Source of the DNA: Gnetum montanum | Taxonomy: Eukaryota > Streptophyta > Gnetopsida > Gnetales > Gnetaceae | Assembly: GCA_015680685.1 (NCBI GenBank) | Contig: MNCI01037851.1 | Location: 105,401 to 169,400, forward strand | Direction of reading: 5' to 3' | DNA: 64,000 bases | Shown here: piece after piece, positions 1 to 9,625 of the stretch | How positions within the stretch are numbered: the first letter of the stretch is position 1 | Layout of the letters: every line of letters begins with the position of its first letter | Made by a program: the position numbers and the translations under genes | Notes under the pieces: generated by a model | What the model was told of the DNA's origin: nothing | Databases searched by the model: none | The model's input: the letters and a program-made list of their open reading frames with translations, nothing else

Positions 1-1139
1 GGGTCTTGACCCCTTGGGGTCGTCCTCGCTTGGGCCCTCTTGATTGGATCCAACTAGGCCATTGGGGACCATGCCTGCGGTGGTTTATTCCTGGAAGCGG
101 GTTGGCCATCGGGGGCCAAGTGTTTCCAACCCTATGGCAGTGCCAGAAGCGTCTTTGCGGACGATGTCGGGACGTGAGGTATTACGAGCTGAGGAGTTGC
201 ACCATGTGGCAGCAGAGGTAGTGGTCACTGCTCATGCTAAAGAAAGGCATGACTGGGAAGCCAAGTGGGACAAAGCCCTCACGCATGCATAGGCTGGATT
301 GGAGATCTGTTTCTGGGAACGGGAGCAGGAGCTGTTGTGGCATCAAACTTTGTTTGTGGAGGCTGCCCAAGCCTGGTTGGCTAATGAGCTTCATGCCTAG
401 ATTCGGGAGGAGTTGTTGCAGGAGGAGGCTACTTGCAGAGAGCGCGAGAGGGTGGAGTGGGCACAACAGGAATGAGAACAGGATGAGGAAAGACAGAGGC
501 AACTAGACCGGGCACACGAGTAGAGCGCACACCAATGGCTTTAGGAGGGGCGCTGTTTGTACATTGTTTTGGGCATAAACTGCGACTGCTTGTGGGGGGT
601 GCTTTGACGACACATCCATCGGACGTTTGTGTGTTTTCACCTGGATGGGGGGATGCCGGTTGAAGAGTAGAATCGATGGGAGGTTGCCATGCAAGCAATG
701 TAGCAAGCCACCAGTTTTGTAGATTTCAAATTGCACCGTAACACGTTGGATATTCTCCATGCTCTTGAGCACATGCACGTGTGTCATAGACTGCTCACAC
801 ATCCGTAGCGTCAGGTTGTGGTCCCCACTGTTCCCTCATTGGCTGATCTGGCCTTTTTTTGCTATGATTTTATGATGTAAGTCTATGCCTTCTATTTTTT
901 GTGGTTGTGCACAGCACCCTCAAGCCCCCCCCCCTCCCTCTCTCTTGCTAGGGGGGCATTGTGCATCTCCCCCCCCCCCTTGGTTTTCCTGGTTTACGGT
1001 TTTTGAGGGTTTCCCCCCTTCCCCCCTGATCATGGGATCATCTGTGTTGGCCACCTTTGGTGACATGATTTTGTACTTTACTTTTCTAGTAATTTCATCC
1101 CAAACATTTTCTCAAAATAAAAAAAAAAAAAAAAAAAAA
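1..1139 (+). mobile_element. LINE copy A, 3' part (left end cut by window)
   Basis: A 5'-incomplete non-LTR element that enters from the left edge. Roughly 60-520 reads as a Glu/Gln-rich coiled coil broken by stops. About 525-810 reads, with stops, as the C-terminal 'CPYV' domain shared by other copies; recognisable pieces are GINCDCLWGVL, HLDGGMPVEE and ATSFVDFKLHRNTLDILHAL. The 3' UTR carries two C-runs (925-934 and 969-979) and ends in the family's tail motif ATCCCAAACATTTTCTC directly before an A-run at 1119-1139. Strand and 3' end are secure; the function of the coding part is unknown. Confidence 0.75.
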
Positions 1140-1420
1140 TGTAGGTGATTTCTCTATTCTCTATTATTGGTAAATTAGATAGTTTGATTAAATGTTGGTG
1201 TGAAATTTATTATTTCAGTTTAGAAAGGTTATTGAAATGATATTTATTCTCAGGGTTGCTAGAAGAAAATAAAATAGTATTATTGTGCAACTGAATGGAT
1301 TTGATATTAGTGACTTCTACATTTCTTATGGCCAATTGTTGGGTTAGACAAGTCTCTTAATAAACATCTGATTTATTATTATGGTCTGAAAAAAAAAATC
1401 AAAATTTGATTTGTAACTAA

Positions 1421-1432
1421 AGAGAAAATCAT
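1421..1432. repeat. Left TSD of LINE B
   Basis: AGAGAAAATCAT, identical to 5108-5119 on the other side of LINE B. Confidence 0.8.
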
Positions 1433-1441
1433 CTCAAACAA

Positions 1442-3570
1442 CGGATTTGGGATAGGGCATCCAAGGAAAAATACAGCTTTAGAGCCTACCATGTGCAGTT
1501 GCAGGCCAAACTACAGGAGATTCAAGCAAGGTAAGAAAATGGGGCTGATATGGCAAACGAGGAGTGTGAAGTGCTGCAAGAGTTGCAAGAGCTGGATCTG
1601 GAAAAGGAGGGTTACTGGCATCAATGGGCATGGATCAGCTGGATGAGAGAGGGGGACCGTAACACACTTGGTCTTTGCTATGCCAAAGGGGCATGGGCAA
1701 ACGAAGCAGAAGTTACATCTGGAGCTAGAGGGAGAATAGATAGGAGGTACTAGACCAGTGGTGGAGGTGGTGCAAAGGTACTTGGCAGACATTTGGTAGT
1801 GAAAAGATATGAAGAAGATTTCGATCTTGATTCAGTGGGTGTTGGGGGATGCAGAGAGCGCAACACTGTTGAGGCCTTTTGCCAGGCAAGAGTTGGATGC
1901 GGCTCTGAAATCTATGAAAATCAATAAGGCATCAAGACCAAATGGGTGGTCGATGGAGTTCTTTTGGGAGTATGTGGATATTCTTGGGGGAGAACCTACT
2001 TGACACTTTCAACAACATGTTGAGATGGCAGCAAGTTCGCAAGGAAATAAATTGCTCACGAATCATTCTCATCTCGAAGGTGCCTTGTCCTTCGTCTTTG
2101 GTGCATTTTAGGCCGATACATTTGTTTACTAAGATGATTGTGCAATGCCTATCCTCGTTGATGCTGAAGTTGGTGGGTGAGAATCAGGCTGGGTTCGTGT
2201 TGGGTAGGTATCTTCAGGATTAGGTGCTTTTGATGCAGGAGATTCTGCACTCTTTCAGGAGCATTAGTTTCACTAGGATGTGCATCAAATTAGATATCAC
2301 CAAAGCTTATGATACCATTAGTTGGAAGGCACTGGAGGAGGTCATGATTCATAAAGGATTTAGACCCGAATTTGTTAAGCTATGCATACATTTACAAAGT
2401 TTGAGTAGGTATACACTTGATATTGATGGCAGATTTTGGGGATTTCATGGAATTGGCAAGGGCCTATGGCAAGGGGATCTGTTGTCCCCATTGCTATTCA
2501 TCTTAATGATGGCTTTATTGCATCACTACTATGGAGATGAGAGAATGGGAGGTGTGGAAATCACAAAAGTGCATTGTCTAGCTTAGCATTATGTAGATGA
2601 CACAATTCTTTTCTCAAGAGCAATTGTACCTCAGGCTATGATGCTTCAGAGGGCTCTAGTGCGATTAGGGCAAGAAGTGGGGCTAGAAATAAACAAAGCA
2701 AAATTGGCTATCCATATGATCGTCACAGCGATATAGGTTAAAGGAAGGATTTCTCAGGTTCTAGGAATTTTGTTGGGACTTCCTAATGATTCGTATTTGG
2801 GAATTCCCATTTTCGACTGGCACCAGCAAAAGACTTGGATGGCGCTGATACAGAGATTGCAACAAAAGATTGAAAGTTGGGTTAATCAGTTTCTATCACA
2901 AAAGGGTTAGATGTTGGCATTGACAGTGCTTATGGCAATTGCGAGGTTCACTACTTCCATGGCCGCCTCGCTAGCTAGGGCAACCCAAAAAATTGATCAA
3001 ATAATTCGATGGTTTATATGGTCTGGGGGGAAAGGTGGACAAAAGCTACATTTGGTTTGCTGGGAGAAAGTTGCAAGACCAAGAAATGCTGGGGGATTGG
3101 TGCTTTGTCTTTCAAAGATGAGATCAGGTTGGGTTGCAGAGATTGATGAATCAACTAATTAACTCGGGGGAAGGGCAAGCACAATGGGTGAGGATGTTGA
3201 GGTAGAAATACCAGACATGGGAGGTGGATGTTGGTGGATCACAACTTTGGCAAAATATATGCAAGCATGCTCAAGAGATGATTGAGTAGGGTCTTTTGGG
3301 TTGTGAACCTGTTGAGGTTACTAAAGCCATGTATCTACCAGATCATAGATGGAGGCAAATTTGGAAAGGGAGGTTGCCTGAAAAAATAAAGGTTTTTGCT
3401 TAGCTTATTTCACACAAAGCATTGCCGATTAAGAGCTTGGTGAGAGAGCGGGGTATAGCGGTGAACCCAACTTGCCCGCTATGTGAGGGAGATTGGTAAA
3501 TGATAGAACACTTTATGTATATATGTCCCTATTTTCAAGCCATTTGGCGGACTGTTGGATTGATGCCACT
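1442..3570 (+). pseudogene. LINE B ORF2 remnant: linker, reverse transcriptase, RT zinc-binding domain
   Basis: Reverse transcriptase of a plant L1-like LINE, which would copy the element RNA at a nicked target. Visible in order: the linker with EGYWHQWAWISWMREGDRNT (about 1600-1665); finger motif NKASRPNGWSMEFFWEY (about 1925-1975); motif A KLDITKAYDTISW (about 2287-2325); motif B GLWQGDLLSPLLFIL (about 2461-2505); catalytic motif YVDD (2590-2601), immediately preceded by a stop and His; YLGIPIFDW (about 2797); thumb QKIDQIIRWFIWSGGKGGQ (about 2989-3045); and the zinc-binding segment LPEKIKVFA to CPLCEGDW, IEHFMYICPYFQAIW (about 3370-3550). The frame shifts several times and carries internal UAG/UGA stops, so no full-length protein can be made. 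Confidence 0.85.
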
Positions 3571-4792
3571 GATTGAGCTGTTTGGTGATTCCAAGGAATT
3601 GGTGATGTTGTGGGCTGAATGGAAATGCTGGAATAATATGATTTTTAGGGGAATCCAGCTGCCAATGCTGACGGCAATTGCAAAGGTGGGGCACAACTTG
3701 TGGGAGGAAGCCTTGAACAATATGGGGTAGGCATAGCGGCATGAACGAGTCATCAAGGAGTTCATAGAAAATGTAGAGCTCTAGCAGTTGGTTGAGCGGG
3801 CAAGGTGGTTAGGGATGTTGCACAAGATTGAAGGGGTTGTTGATCAAGCCTTCTTTGACAATTGGAATGGGGCTGAAATGATATTCCGGGGAAGGAGAAT
3901 AAGTTTGACAGAGTTGGCCCAGGTGGAGGTGATCGGAATGCTGCTAGAGGGTGAGGTGATTGTGCTGACCTTAAATAGCCAAAGGCATATTATTGAGTTC
4001 TTTTGGGGTATGGTGCCTAGTACAACTAGTGGGCATATAAGGAAGTTGGTGTTGCCCCCAATTTGGCAGGCTGCAGTTGTGCTTATTGATCATTTCTTGG
4101 TGCAATTTGGGTGCCTACACAAGCTACTAGGGCTACATTTCACGCTGATGAGAAGTCTAAAACATAGTCTGCGGGTGAATGTGCCACAATTTTTGCTGGA
4201 TTGTTTGAGGTGTAAATGGGTGGGTTGGCATCTAGGGTTAATTCTCGCGTTGTGGAGATCGGGAACACCAGTGGTCCTAGATGAGGTAAGGCTGTTGCTG
4301 TGGGTCTATGTTTGAAGATGGATGGGGTATGCACTAGAGGACAAAGCGTTGAAATTGATGCAGGAGCAGTAGGAGAGTAATGGGTTGAGGATGGAAGCGG
4401 TGTCGAGCTCTTTGCAAGTGATGCAGGAGGAGGGGAGTTTGATAGTACCTATGGTGTTGAGGGAGATTGAAACGTTGATTGCGTAGGCAAGTAAGCCGGC
4501 GGCTGAAAATGCAAGGGCTAAAGAGAGGGCAATTTCAGAAATGCATTGGATGAAGAGGGAGGCAGGTATCATGTGGATTACCGATCTGGCATATCATCGA
4601 TGGACTGAATTGCAATAGCTGATTGAGCACAAGAGGCAAAGGCAAAAAGCAACTTTCAGGTGGGAGCTGAGGTATGAGCTAGAGGAGGAAGTGCGGAAGC
4701 AGATATAGGCAGAGTTGGCTCTGAAGGATGTGGCTATCCATGTTGAAGCGGCGGAGGCAAGGGCTGGATCAGGGAAAGGGACTAATGCATAG
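3571..4792 (+). pseudogene. LINE B region downstream of RT: unrecognised domain plus coiled coil
   Basis: Continues on the same strand after the RT zinc-binding domain and inside the same TSD-bracketed insert. The longest open part, 3788-4315 (175 codons), contains ARWLGMLHKIEGVVDQAFF, MIFRGRRISLTELAQVEV, VLPPIWQAAVVLIDHFLV and HSLRVNVPQFLLDCL. Related phrases recur at the same relative place in copies E, G and K. From about 4320 to 4790 the reading is rich in Glu, Lys, Gln and Ala and looks like a coiled coil, ending at a stop at about 4790. This copy lacks the C-terminal 'CPYV' domain of other copies. I do not recognise a family; a capsid-like or nucleic-acid-binding role is only speculation. 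Stops and frameshifts are present. Confidence 0.65.
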
Positions 4793-5107
4793 GTGTTTTT
4801 GAGTTGTTATGTTGGGGAGTCTGAGACTCCTTGGGTTTTGTGGGTGCGGTCTTGTATCTCTTTGTGGTTTTTTGTCTGACACTATGTTGGGGTATAGTAT
4901 CAGGAAGGTCCTTTTGTCACAGCCGATCAGGGGCTAGTAGAATTTAGAATAAGGATGGATGGTTTTTGGGAATGGGGTGTTTGGGGGAATGGGGCCTGGT
5001 TTTGGACACACTCCTTGCAGTGTAGTGGGGTTACAAGGACATGAAATTTTTGATTGTACATACGATTTTGAGTTATAAAACCCAACCTTTACTTAAGGAA
5101 AAAAAAG

Positions 5108-5119
5108 AGAGAAAATCAT
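5108..5119. repeat. Right TSD of LINE B
   Basis: AGAGAAAATCAT, identical to 1421-1432; it directly follows the short A-rich tail of the element. Confidence 0.8.
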
Positions 5120-5879
5120 ATTATATCAAAGGAATCTTGCATTAATTTTTGTTATCATTGTTTGGTTTTCCTGGTTGTCTTTTTTTATCAGCAATGGTTG
5201 AACCAAAAATTGATTATTCATTATGGTTTGTTGATTGATGCTAGATGTAGTTGTTTTTAATCCTTTTGTTAAGAGTTTCGATAAATTGATTTGTAAACTA
5301 CTGATTCATAAGATTCTTGTGCTTCTTATCCAACTATCTATGTGAACAATTTTATTAATGTATACAATCTAGTTTTTGATTTTTCTTGCTTTTTGAACCT
5401 TGGATATTGTATCATTGGCAATGATGTTATGAATAAATGTAAAGATTGTTTTGTTATTTTGTATTTTAATTTGCAGTTTTCTAGGTAAATGAATAATATG
5501 TTTCCTTGAGTTTGTCTTCCTTATAAGTTATTACATTTTGGCTATGTATAATTTAAAACTGTTAAGTAAAAGGATTGAATTAATTGGCTTTTTTTCTAAG
5601 CTAGATGGCTGTGAATATGATTTTAAGTTTGAGATGTTCTCACTTTTGGATTGTACTTTGAATGCATAGTGTATTAAGAGATGTCAATTGTCATATTGGC
5701 ATTCTCTTCCTGCTAGATCCTTTGGCCATTCTTTACTATCATATAATTTTCTTCATTATGCTTTATTTAAATTGATAATTGTCTATGTTGGGATATATGC
5801 ATGTTGAATTTTTGACAATTGATCAATTGTTTGAGAAAAAAAAAAGTTTACCTTTGCATCTTCAGTTAGATTGTTGGGG
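5120..5879. other. AT-rich stretch without recognisable genes
   Basis: AT-rich sequence between LINE B and LINE M with no open reading frame over 60 codons and no motif I recognise. A perfect palindrome, CAATTGATCAATTG, and an A-run lie near 5817-5846. Confidence 0.6.
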
Positions 5880-6460
5880 ACTTAGAGCGTCAACTTTTGC
5901 TCCCTATAGATGGGTGTTACAATCATCATGGTTAATTCTATTGATAAGATTGTCATAACTTGCTAATATGTAATCTTTGAAGCATGGAACACCTAGGCCA
6001 CCTGATTTTCTTGGTTTTGCCACATTCTCATAGCAAATGAGGTGGCGCTTAGGATCCCCTTATGCCTAGACCAAATTTAATGGCAAATGAGGCTAGCTAC
6101 CTACCCTATTGATGATTTGTTTAGGAGGTTGGGTGATAAAAGCAATATATCTTGTTATGGTTGTAAGACCTAATGGAGCAAGTAGAACTTTCCCTTTATT
6201 GGTGAAGAACTTTGAGGTTCAGTGCTCAATTCTGGTTTGGGTTTTATGAATTGGCCCAAACAATATGTGAATCCTTCCCCATGAAAAAATGGGGAGCCCA
6301 AGATATGAGTCTTGTCAAAATCCATTTTGAATATCCAGAAGTCTAGATTCTAAATTTCATACTATTGTTTGTGTGAGTGAAGTGGACAGTCAACTTATTC
6401 CAATTGATTTTAATGCCAAGCTCTTTCCCCATGCAAACCATTACTCTCTTGCCTCACTAA
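5880..6460 (-). pseudogene. LINE M, RT thumb half (left of the Copia insertion)
   Basis: On the minus strand the sequence reads, with frameshifts, QDSYLGLPIFSWGR, KGKVLLAPLGLTTITRYIAF, QPPKQIINRVGS, NVAKPRKSGGLGVPCFKDY. These match the region after the catalytic motif and the thumb of a plant LINE RT (compare YLGIPIFDW and VARPRNAGGL in LINE B). The upstream RT half lies at 12168-12908 on the same strand, on the far side of the Copia element, so the two pieces were one gene. The catalytic YxDD segment is missing from both halves and was lost at the junction near 6460. The left end of the LINE is not clear and no zinc-binding domain follows. Confidence 0.7.
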
Positions 6461-6936
6461 TAGTTATTTAAAAGCGAGAATAGGTGACTACATTCAGTTA
6501 AAATCTCATCTCAATATCTATTGCAGTTTGGAAGATATTCACTCTGAGATTTGGTATATTTTCCGAGTCCTGAAATTTTACCAACATGAGTGACAACCAA
6601 TGATTGTATCATTTCTTTTTCATCTCACAACGATTTGATGTGATTCCAGATTTAGTTAAAAGCTAATATCTGTAGGAAGGATCAATAAAAAATTTAGCAT
6701 CAGAAACACAACAATTTTTAAGTTATTATCTCTCAATGCTGTACTACCAGAATTATTGTGTTTTTTGATAAGTTGGAAAGAACATAACATAACCTTAGAT
6801 TCTGGATAACTTTTGTACTACTTGTTTTCAAATTGTAGATAAATACCTAAGATTTACAAAAATACAAATTTTATTAGCTTATTCATTGTGAAGACAAGAT
6901 AACCAAGCAATTCTTTTGCTGCCTGAAATTCCTTCA
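6461..6936 (+). repeat. 5' LTR remnant of the Copia element
   Basis: Aligns almost end to end with about 11692-12167; shared phrases include CATCTCAATATCTATTGCAG and TTTATTAGCTTATTCATTGT. It ends in CA at 6936, just before the primer site. The first 400 bp or so of the LTR (its U3) are absent, and LINE sequence starts directly to the left. Confidence 0.85.
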
Positions 6937-6938
6937 CT

Positions 6939-6950
6939 TGGTAGTAGAGC
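6939..6950 (+). other. Copia primer-binding site, initiator-Met tRNA type
   Basis: TGGTAGTAGAGC differs at two positions from the usual plant TGGTATCAGAGC that pairs with the 3' end of initiator methionine tRNA. It lies two bases after the LTR end, the expected place. Confidence 0.7.
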
Positions 6951-6969
6951 ACCAGGTTCATCTACAAAG

Positions 6970-9382
6970 ATGAGCATAAAAGACATTGCTAAATGCTGCA
7001 TCATCTTCGATGTCTCTCAAGATTTTGCCCTATGGACAAGGATGATAAAAGGACTCCTTGAACATAATTACTATTGCGAAATAGTTAAAATAGGTTTCAA
7101 ATTCATTCATGATTTTGAAGATTTTACTAGATTACAAATCAAAGAATATGATACAAGAAAGAAGAATAACAATTTGACTTTCATGATGCTATTGGCTAGT
7201 GTTTCACAAGTTATTTTTGGTAGATATAGTCTTCATACTATTGCTAAAGAAGTGTAGGATAATCTCCAATTAGAATACAAGGGAAGCTTGGAAAGTCAAC
7301 AATTGTAGCTACTAATCTACAAACAAAAATTCAATACCTTGGAAATTGGACGAAATGAAATATCAAAGACTTTTTTATTAGAATGTATAACAGCTCATGA
7401 AAAATAGATGAATATGGCTGTGGATATACCAACAGGCAAAAAGTTCAGAAAGTTGTTCAAGCTCTCTATATAGATCCAAAATTTGAAAACATGATGGAAA
7501 ACATTCCTCTTTCAAAGGGGACTTCAACATGCTTAGTTGCTCAAGTCAGAACTTTACAAATTATGAAGAATAACAAACAATGTAGTGATGATGATCAAGC
7601 CTACATAACTAATCAAAGAGGAAGAGGTAGGCAAGAAAGATTTGGAGGAAGAGGAAGATTCAATTAGAGATCAAGAAACAAATTTAGAAAAAAAATGGTG
7701 GTCAGAACACAAGAGGAAGATGAAGAGATGAATGGAATCATTTTGAAAGATAAATACAGGGTCAAGACTTAGTACCATGTTATAATTTTTACAAAAGAAA
7801 AGCTCATACCATTGACCAATGTTGGACTAGAATCGGTTTTGAAACAATACATGGACAAACTTCACAAATAGAACAAGATACTTCCTCATCATCTCAAAAA
7901 GATACTCAAGAAGAAGAGCTAGGAAATTATGTAACCTTCAATTCAATGAAAAAATGAAGCAAGATTTTTGGATTGTCGGCAATGGGTGTTCCAATCACAT
8001 GACACCCAACAAAAGTTATCTTCTAAATTACAAAACAAACAATAGTCTTGGCAATATCAAAATTGGAGATGGAAAATACTTGGGCATAGAAGGAATAGGA
8101 AATTGTGTAGTTGAATTAAACAATGGACAAAAAGTTACCATTTCCAATGTGTATTATGTTTTTAATCTTTCCAACCCTCTCATCTTTGTTGGACAAGTCT
8201 CTAATGGATGATATAGTGTCAATTTCAAGAGCAATTTTTGCATTATCATCAAATCCAATGGTGAAGAAATCGTGAAAATCAAAGCCTTGAATAACATCTT
8301 ATATTGCCTTAAATGTGACTATCTCAATGAAAAAAGAAACATCATAAGAAACCATACTACTTAAGAAAAGTATGTTCTCACAACAAAAACTAATCAAATG
8401 CCAAACAAAGATGAAGTCACCAAAAAAGATAACGAGGATTTCAGCAAGTTTAGACTTTGTCATGGAAGGCTTTTGTCACACCTCCTATCACAAAATTGAA
8501 AGCATAATCAAATAGGAAAAAAGCTACAGGAATAAAAATTTCAGATATTCCTTAAGACAAATGTAAGACAAATGTGAGACTTGCATACAATGAAAGCAAA
8601 CCAATTCTGCTCACAACTCTTACATGATAAAGAAGGAAAAAGTATTTGATCTTCTACACAAGGATCTTGTTGGACCAATGCCCATTGTTTCAAGAGGGAC
8701 AAATTATTTCATGATCATAGTAGGTGACTGCTCAAGATATACTTGGACTTACAATTTGAAGCAAAAGGATGAAGCCATCAAATACTTTGAAACTTTCCAA
8801 AAACTGATTGAAAACTCCATGAATGTCAAGATTAAGGCCATTAAATCAGATAAAGGAGGTGAATTCATAAATAAGGAATTTAACAAGTTCTGCAAAGAAA
8901 ATGGTATCTTTCATCAAACCACATGTGGATATAACCTACAATCAAACGGAGTAGCTCAAAGAAAAAGTCAAACAATACAAGACATGACAAGGTGCTTACT
9001 AAAACATGCCTGACTACCTAACCAATATTGGAGTGCAGCTGTCACAACTGCTTGTTACATCTCTAATTGAATCATTTACCAAAAGAAATGAAGAAAGATC
9101 TGCATATGAACTTCTATACAACAAAATTCCTAATCTAAGTCTTATGAGAGTATTCGTATGTCATTGCTATGTAAAGACCCTAGAACAATTCATCAACAAA
9201 CTTGAAGAAAGAGGAAAGAAATGCATCTTTTCTGGTTATGATTCCCACACAAGTGGATACAAGTGCTACAACCCAATAACTCAGATATGGCATGTTTTAA
9301 AAGATGTTATATATGACGAGACAAAGTTTGGTACAAGTGATTTTTTCAAACAACAAGAGAAATCAAACACATATCAAAGTTT
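6970..9382 (+). pseudogene. Copia gag, protease and integrase (decayed)
   Basis: Gag starts about 6970 (MSIKDIAKCC) and contains an Arg/Gly-rich stretch (RGRGRQERFGGRGRF, about 7620-7660). A zinc-knuckle-like CYNFYKRKAHTIDQC near 7775-7820 has lost one cysteine to phenylalanine. Protease reads WIVGNGCSNHMT at about 7969-8004, where Copia elements have W-I-x-D-S-G-C-S-x-H-M-T, so the catalytic Asp is replaced. Integrase follows at about 8624-9400: DLLHKDLVGPMP, CSRYTW, IKSDKGGEF and NGVAQRKS. The final catalytic Glu (normally NGVAERK) is Gln at 8957-8959. Several stops and frameshifts split the gene, and the integrase is cut at 9400 by the inserted LINE tail. Confidence 0.85.
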
Positions 9383-9400
9383 AAAACCATGGGTTCAAAG
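9383..9400. repeat. Left TSD of the 9401-9610 insert
   Basis: AAAACCATGGGTTCAAAG is repeated at 9608-9625. At least 14 bases (CCATGGGTTCAAAG) are unambiguous; the leading A bases merge with the insert's A-tail on the right. Confidence 0.9.
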
Positions 9401-9610
9401 TTTTTTTTTTTTTCGTTGATTGGGGCTTTTTGATTTCTTCTCGTGGCTCTCTGCCCTCGGCTGTGCGGCCTGGGTGAGATGCTGTGAGCGATCGGGGGAT
9501 CCTTCCCCCTCGGTGCGGCCACCACTGGTGACCCCCTTGTTGTAATCTCTTGCAACATATTTTTGCAATTTTCAGTAATAGAATCCCGAACACTTTCTCA
9601 AAAAAAAAAA
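9401..9610 (+). mobile_element. Short LINE-tail insertion inside the Copia integrase-RT region
   Basis: A roughly 210 bp segment with a T-run at its 5' end (9401-9413), a GC-rich body and the tail motif AATCCCGAACACTTTCTC followed by an A-run (9599-9610 or so). It is flanked by a TSD of 14-18 bp, so it arrived by target-primed reverse transcription. The tail matches the 3' ends of LINE copies A, G and I, so I read it as a severely 5'-truncated member of that family, or a SINE using the same 3' end. The 5' T-run is odd and could reflect a 5' inversion during insertion. Confidence 0.85.
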
Positions 9611-9625
9611 ACCATGGGTTCAAAG
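9608..9625. repeat. Right TSD of the 9401-9610 insert
   Basis: Second copy of AAAACCATGGGTTCAAAG; after it the Copia sequence resumes. Confidence 0.9.

Larger units (their letters stand above)
1433..5107 (+). mobile_element. LINE copy B, 5'-truncated insertion bracketed by a TSD
   Basis: A 3.7 kb insertion flanked by an exact 12 bp direct repeat, AGAGAAAATCAT, at 1421-1432 and 5108-5119, with an A-rich end before the right repeat. This is the signature of target-primed reverse transcription. The insert starts inside the linker between endonuclease and RT, so it is 5'-truncated. It then holds RT, the RT zinc-binding domain, a further downstream coding region and about 300 bp of 3' UTR. Because the TSD encloses all of these, the downstream region belongs to the same transcript as the RT. 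Many in-frame stops and frameshifts make it dead. Confidence 0.85.

Noticed and set aside
182-802. Overlapping minus-strand frames (89-106 codons) at the left end.
   Set aside because: They oppose the plus-strand LINE A coiled-coil region, are Leu/Pro-rich as expected of antisense charged repeats, and match nothing.
9401-9413. T-run as a transcription terminator.
   Set aside because: It is the head of a retroposed insert bounded by a TSD; no pol III promoter boxes were found upstream.
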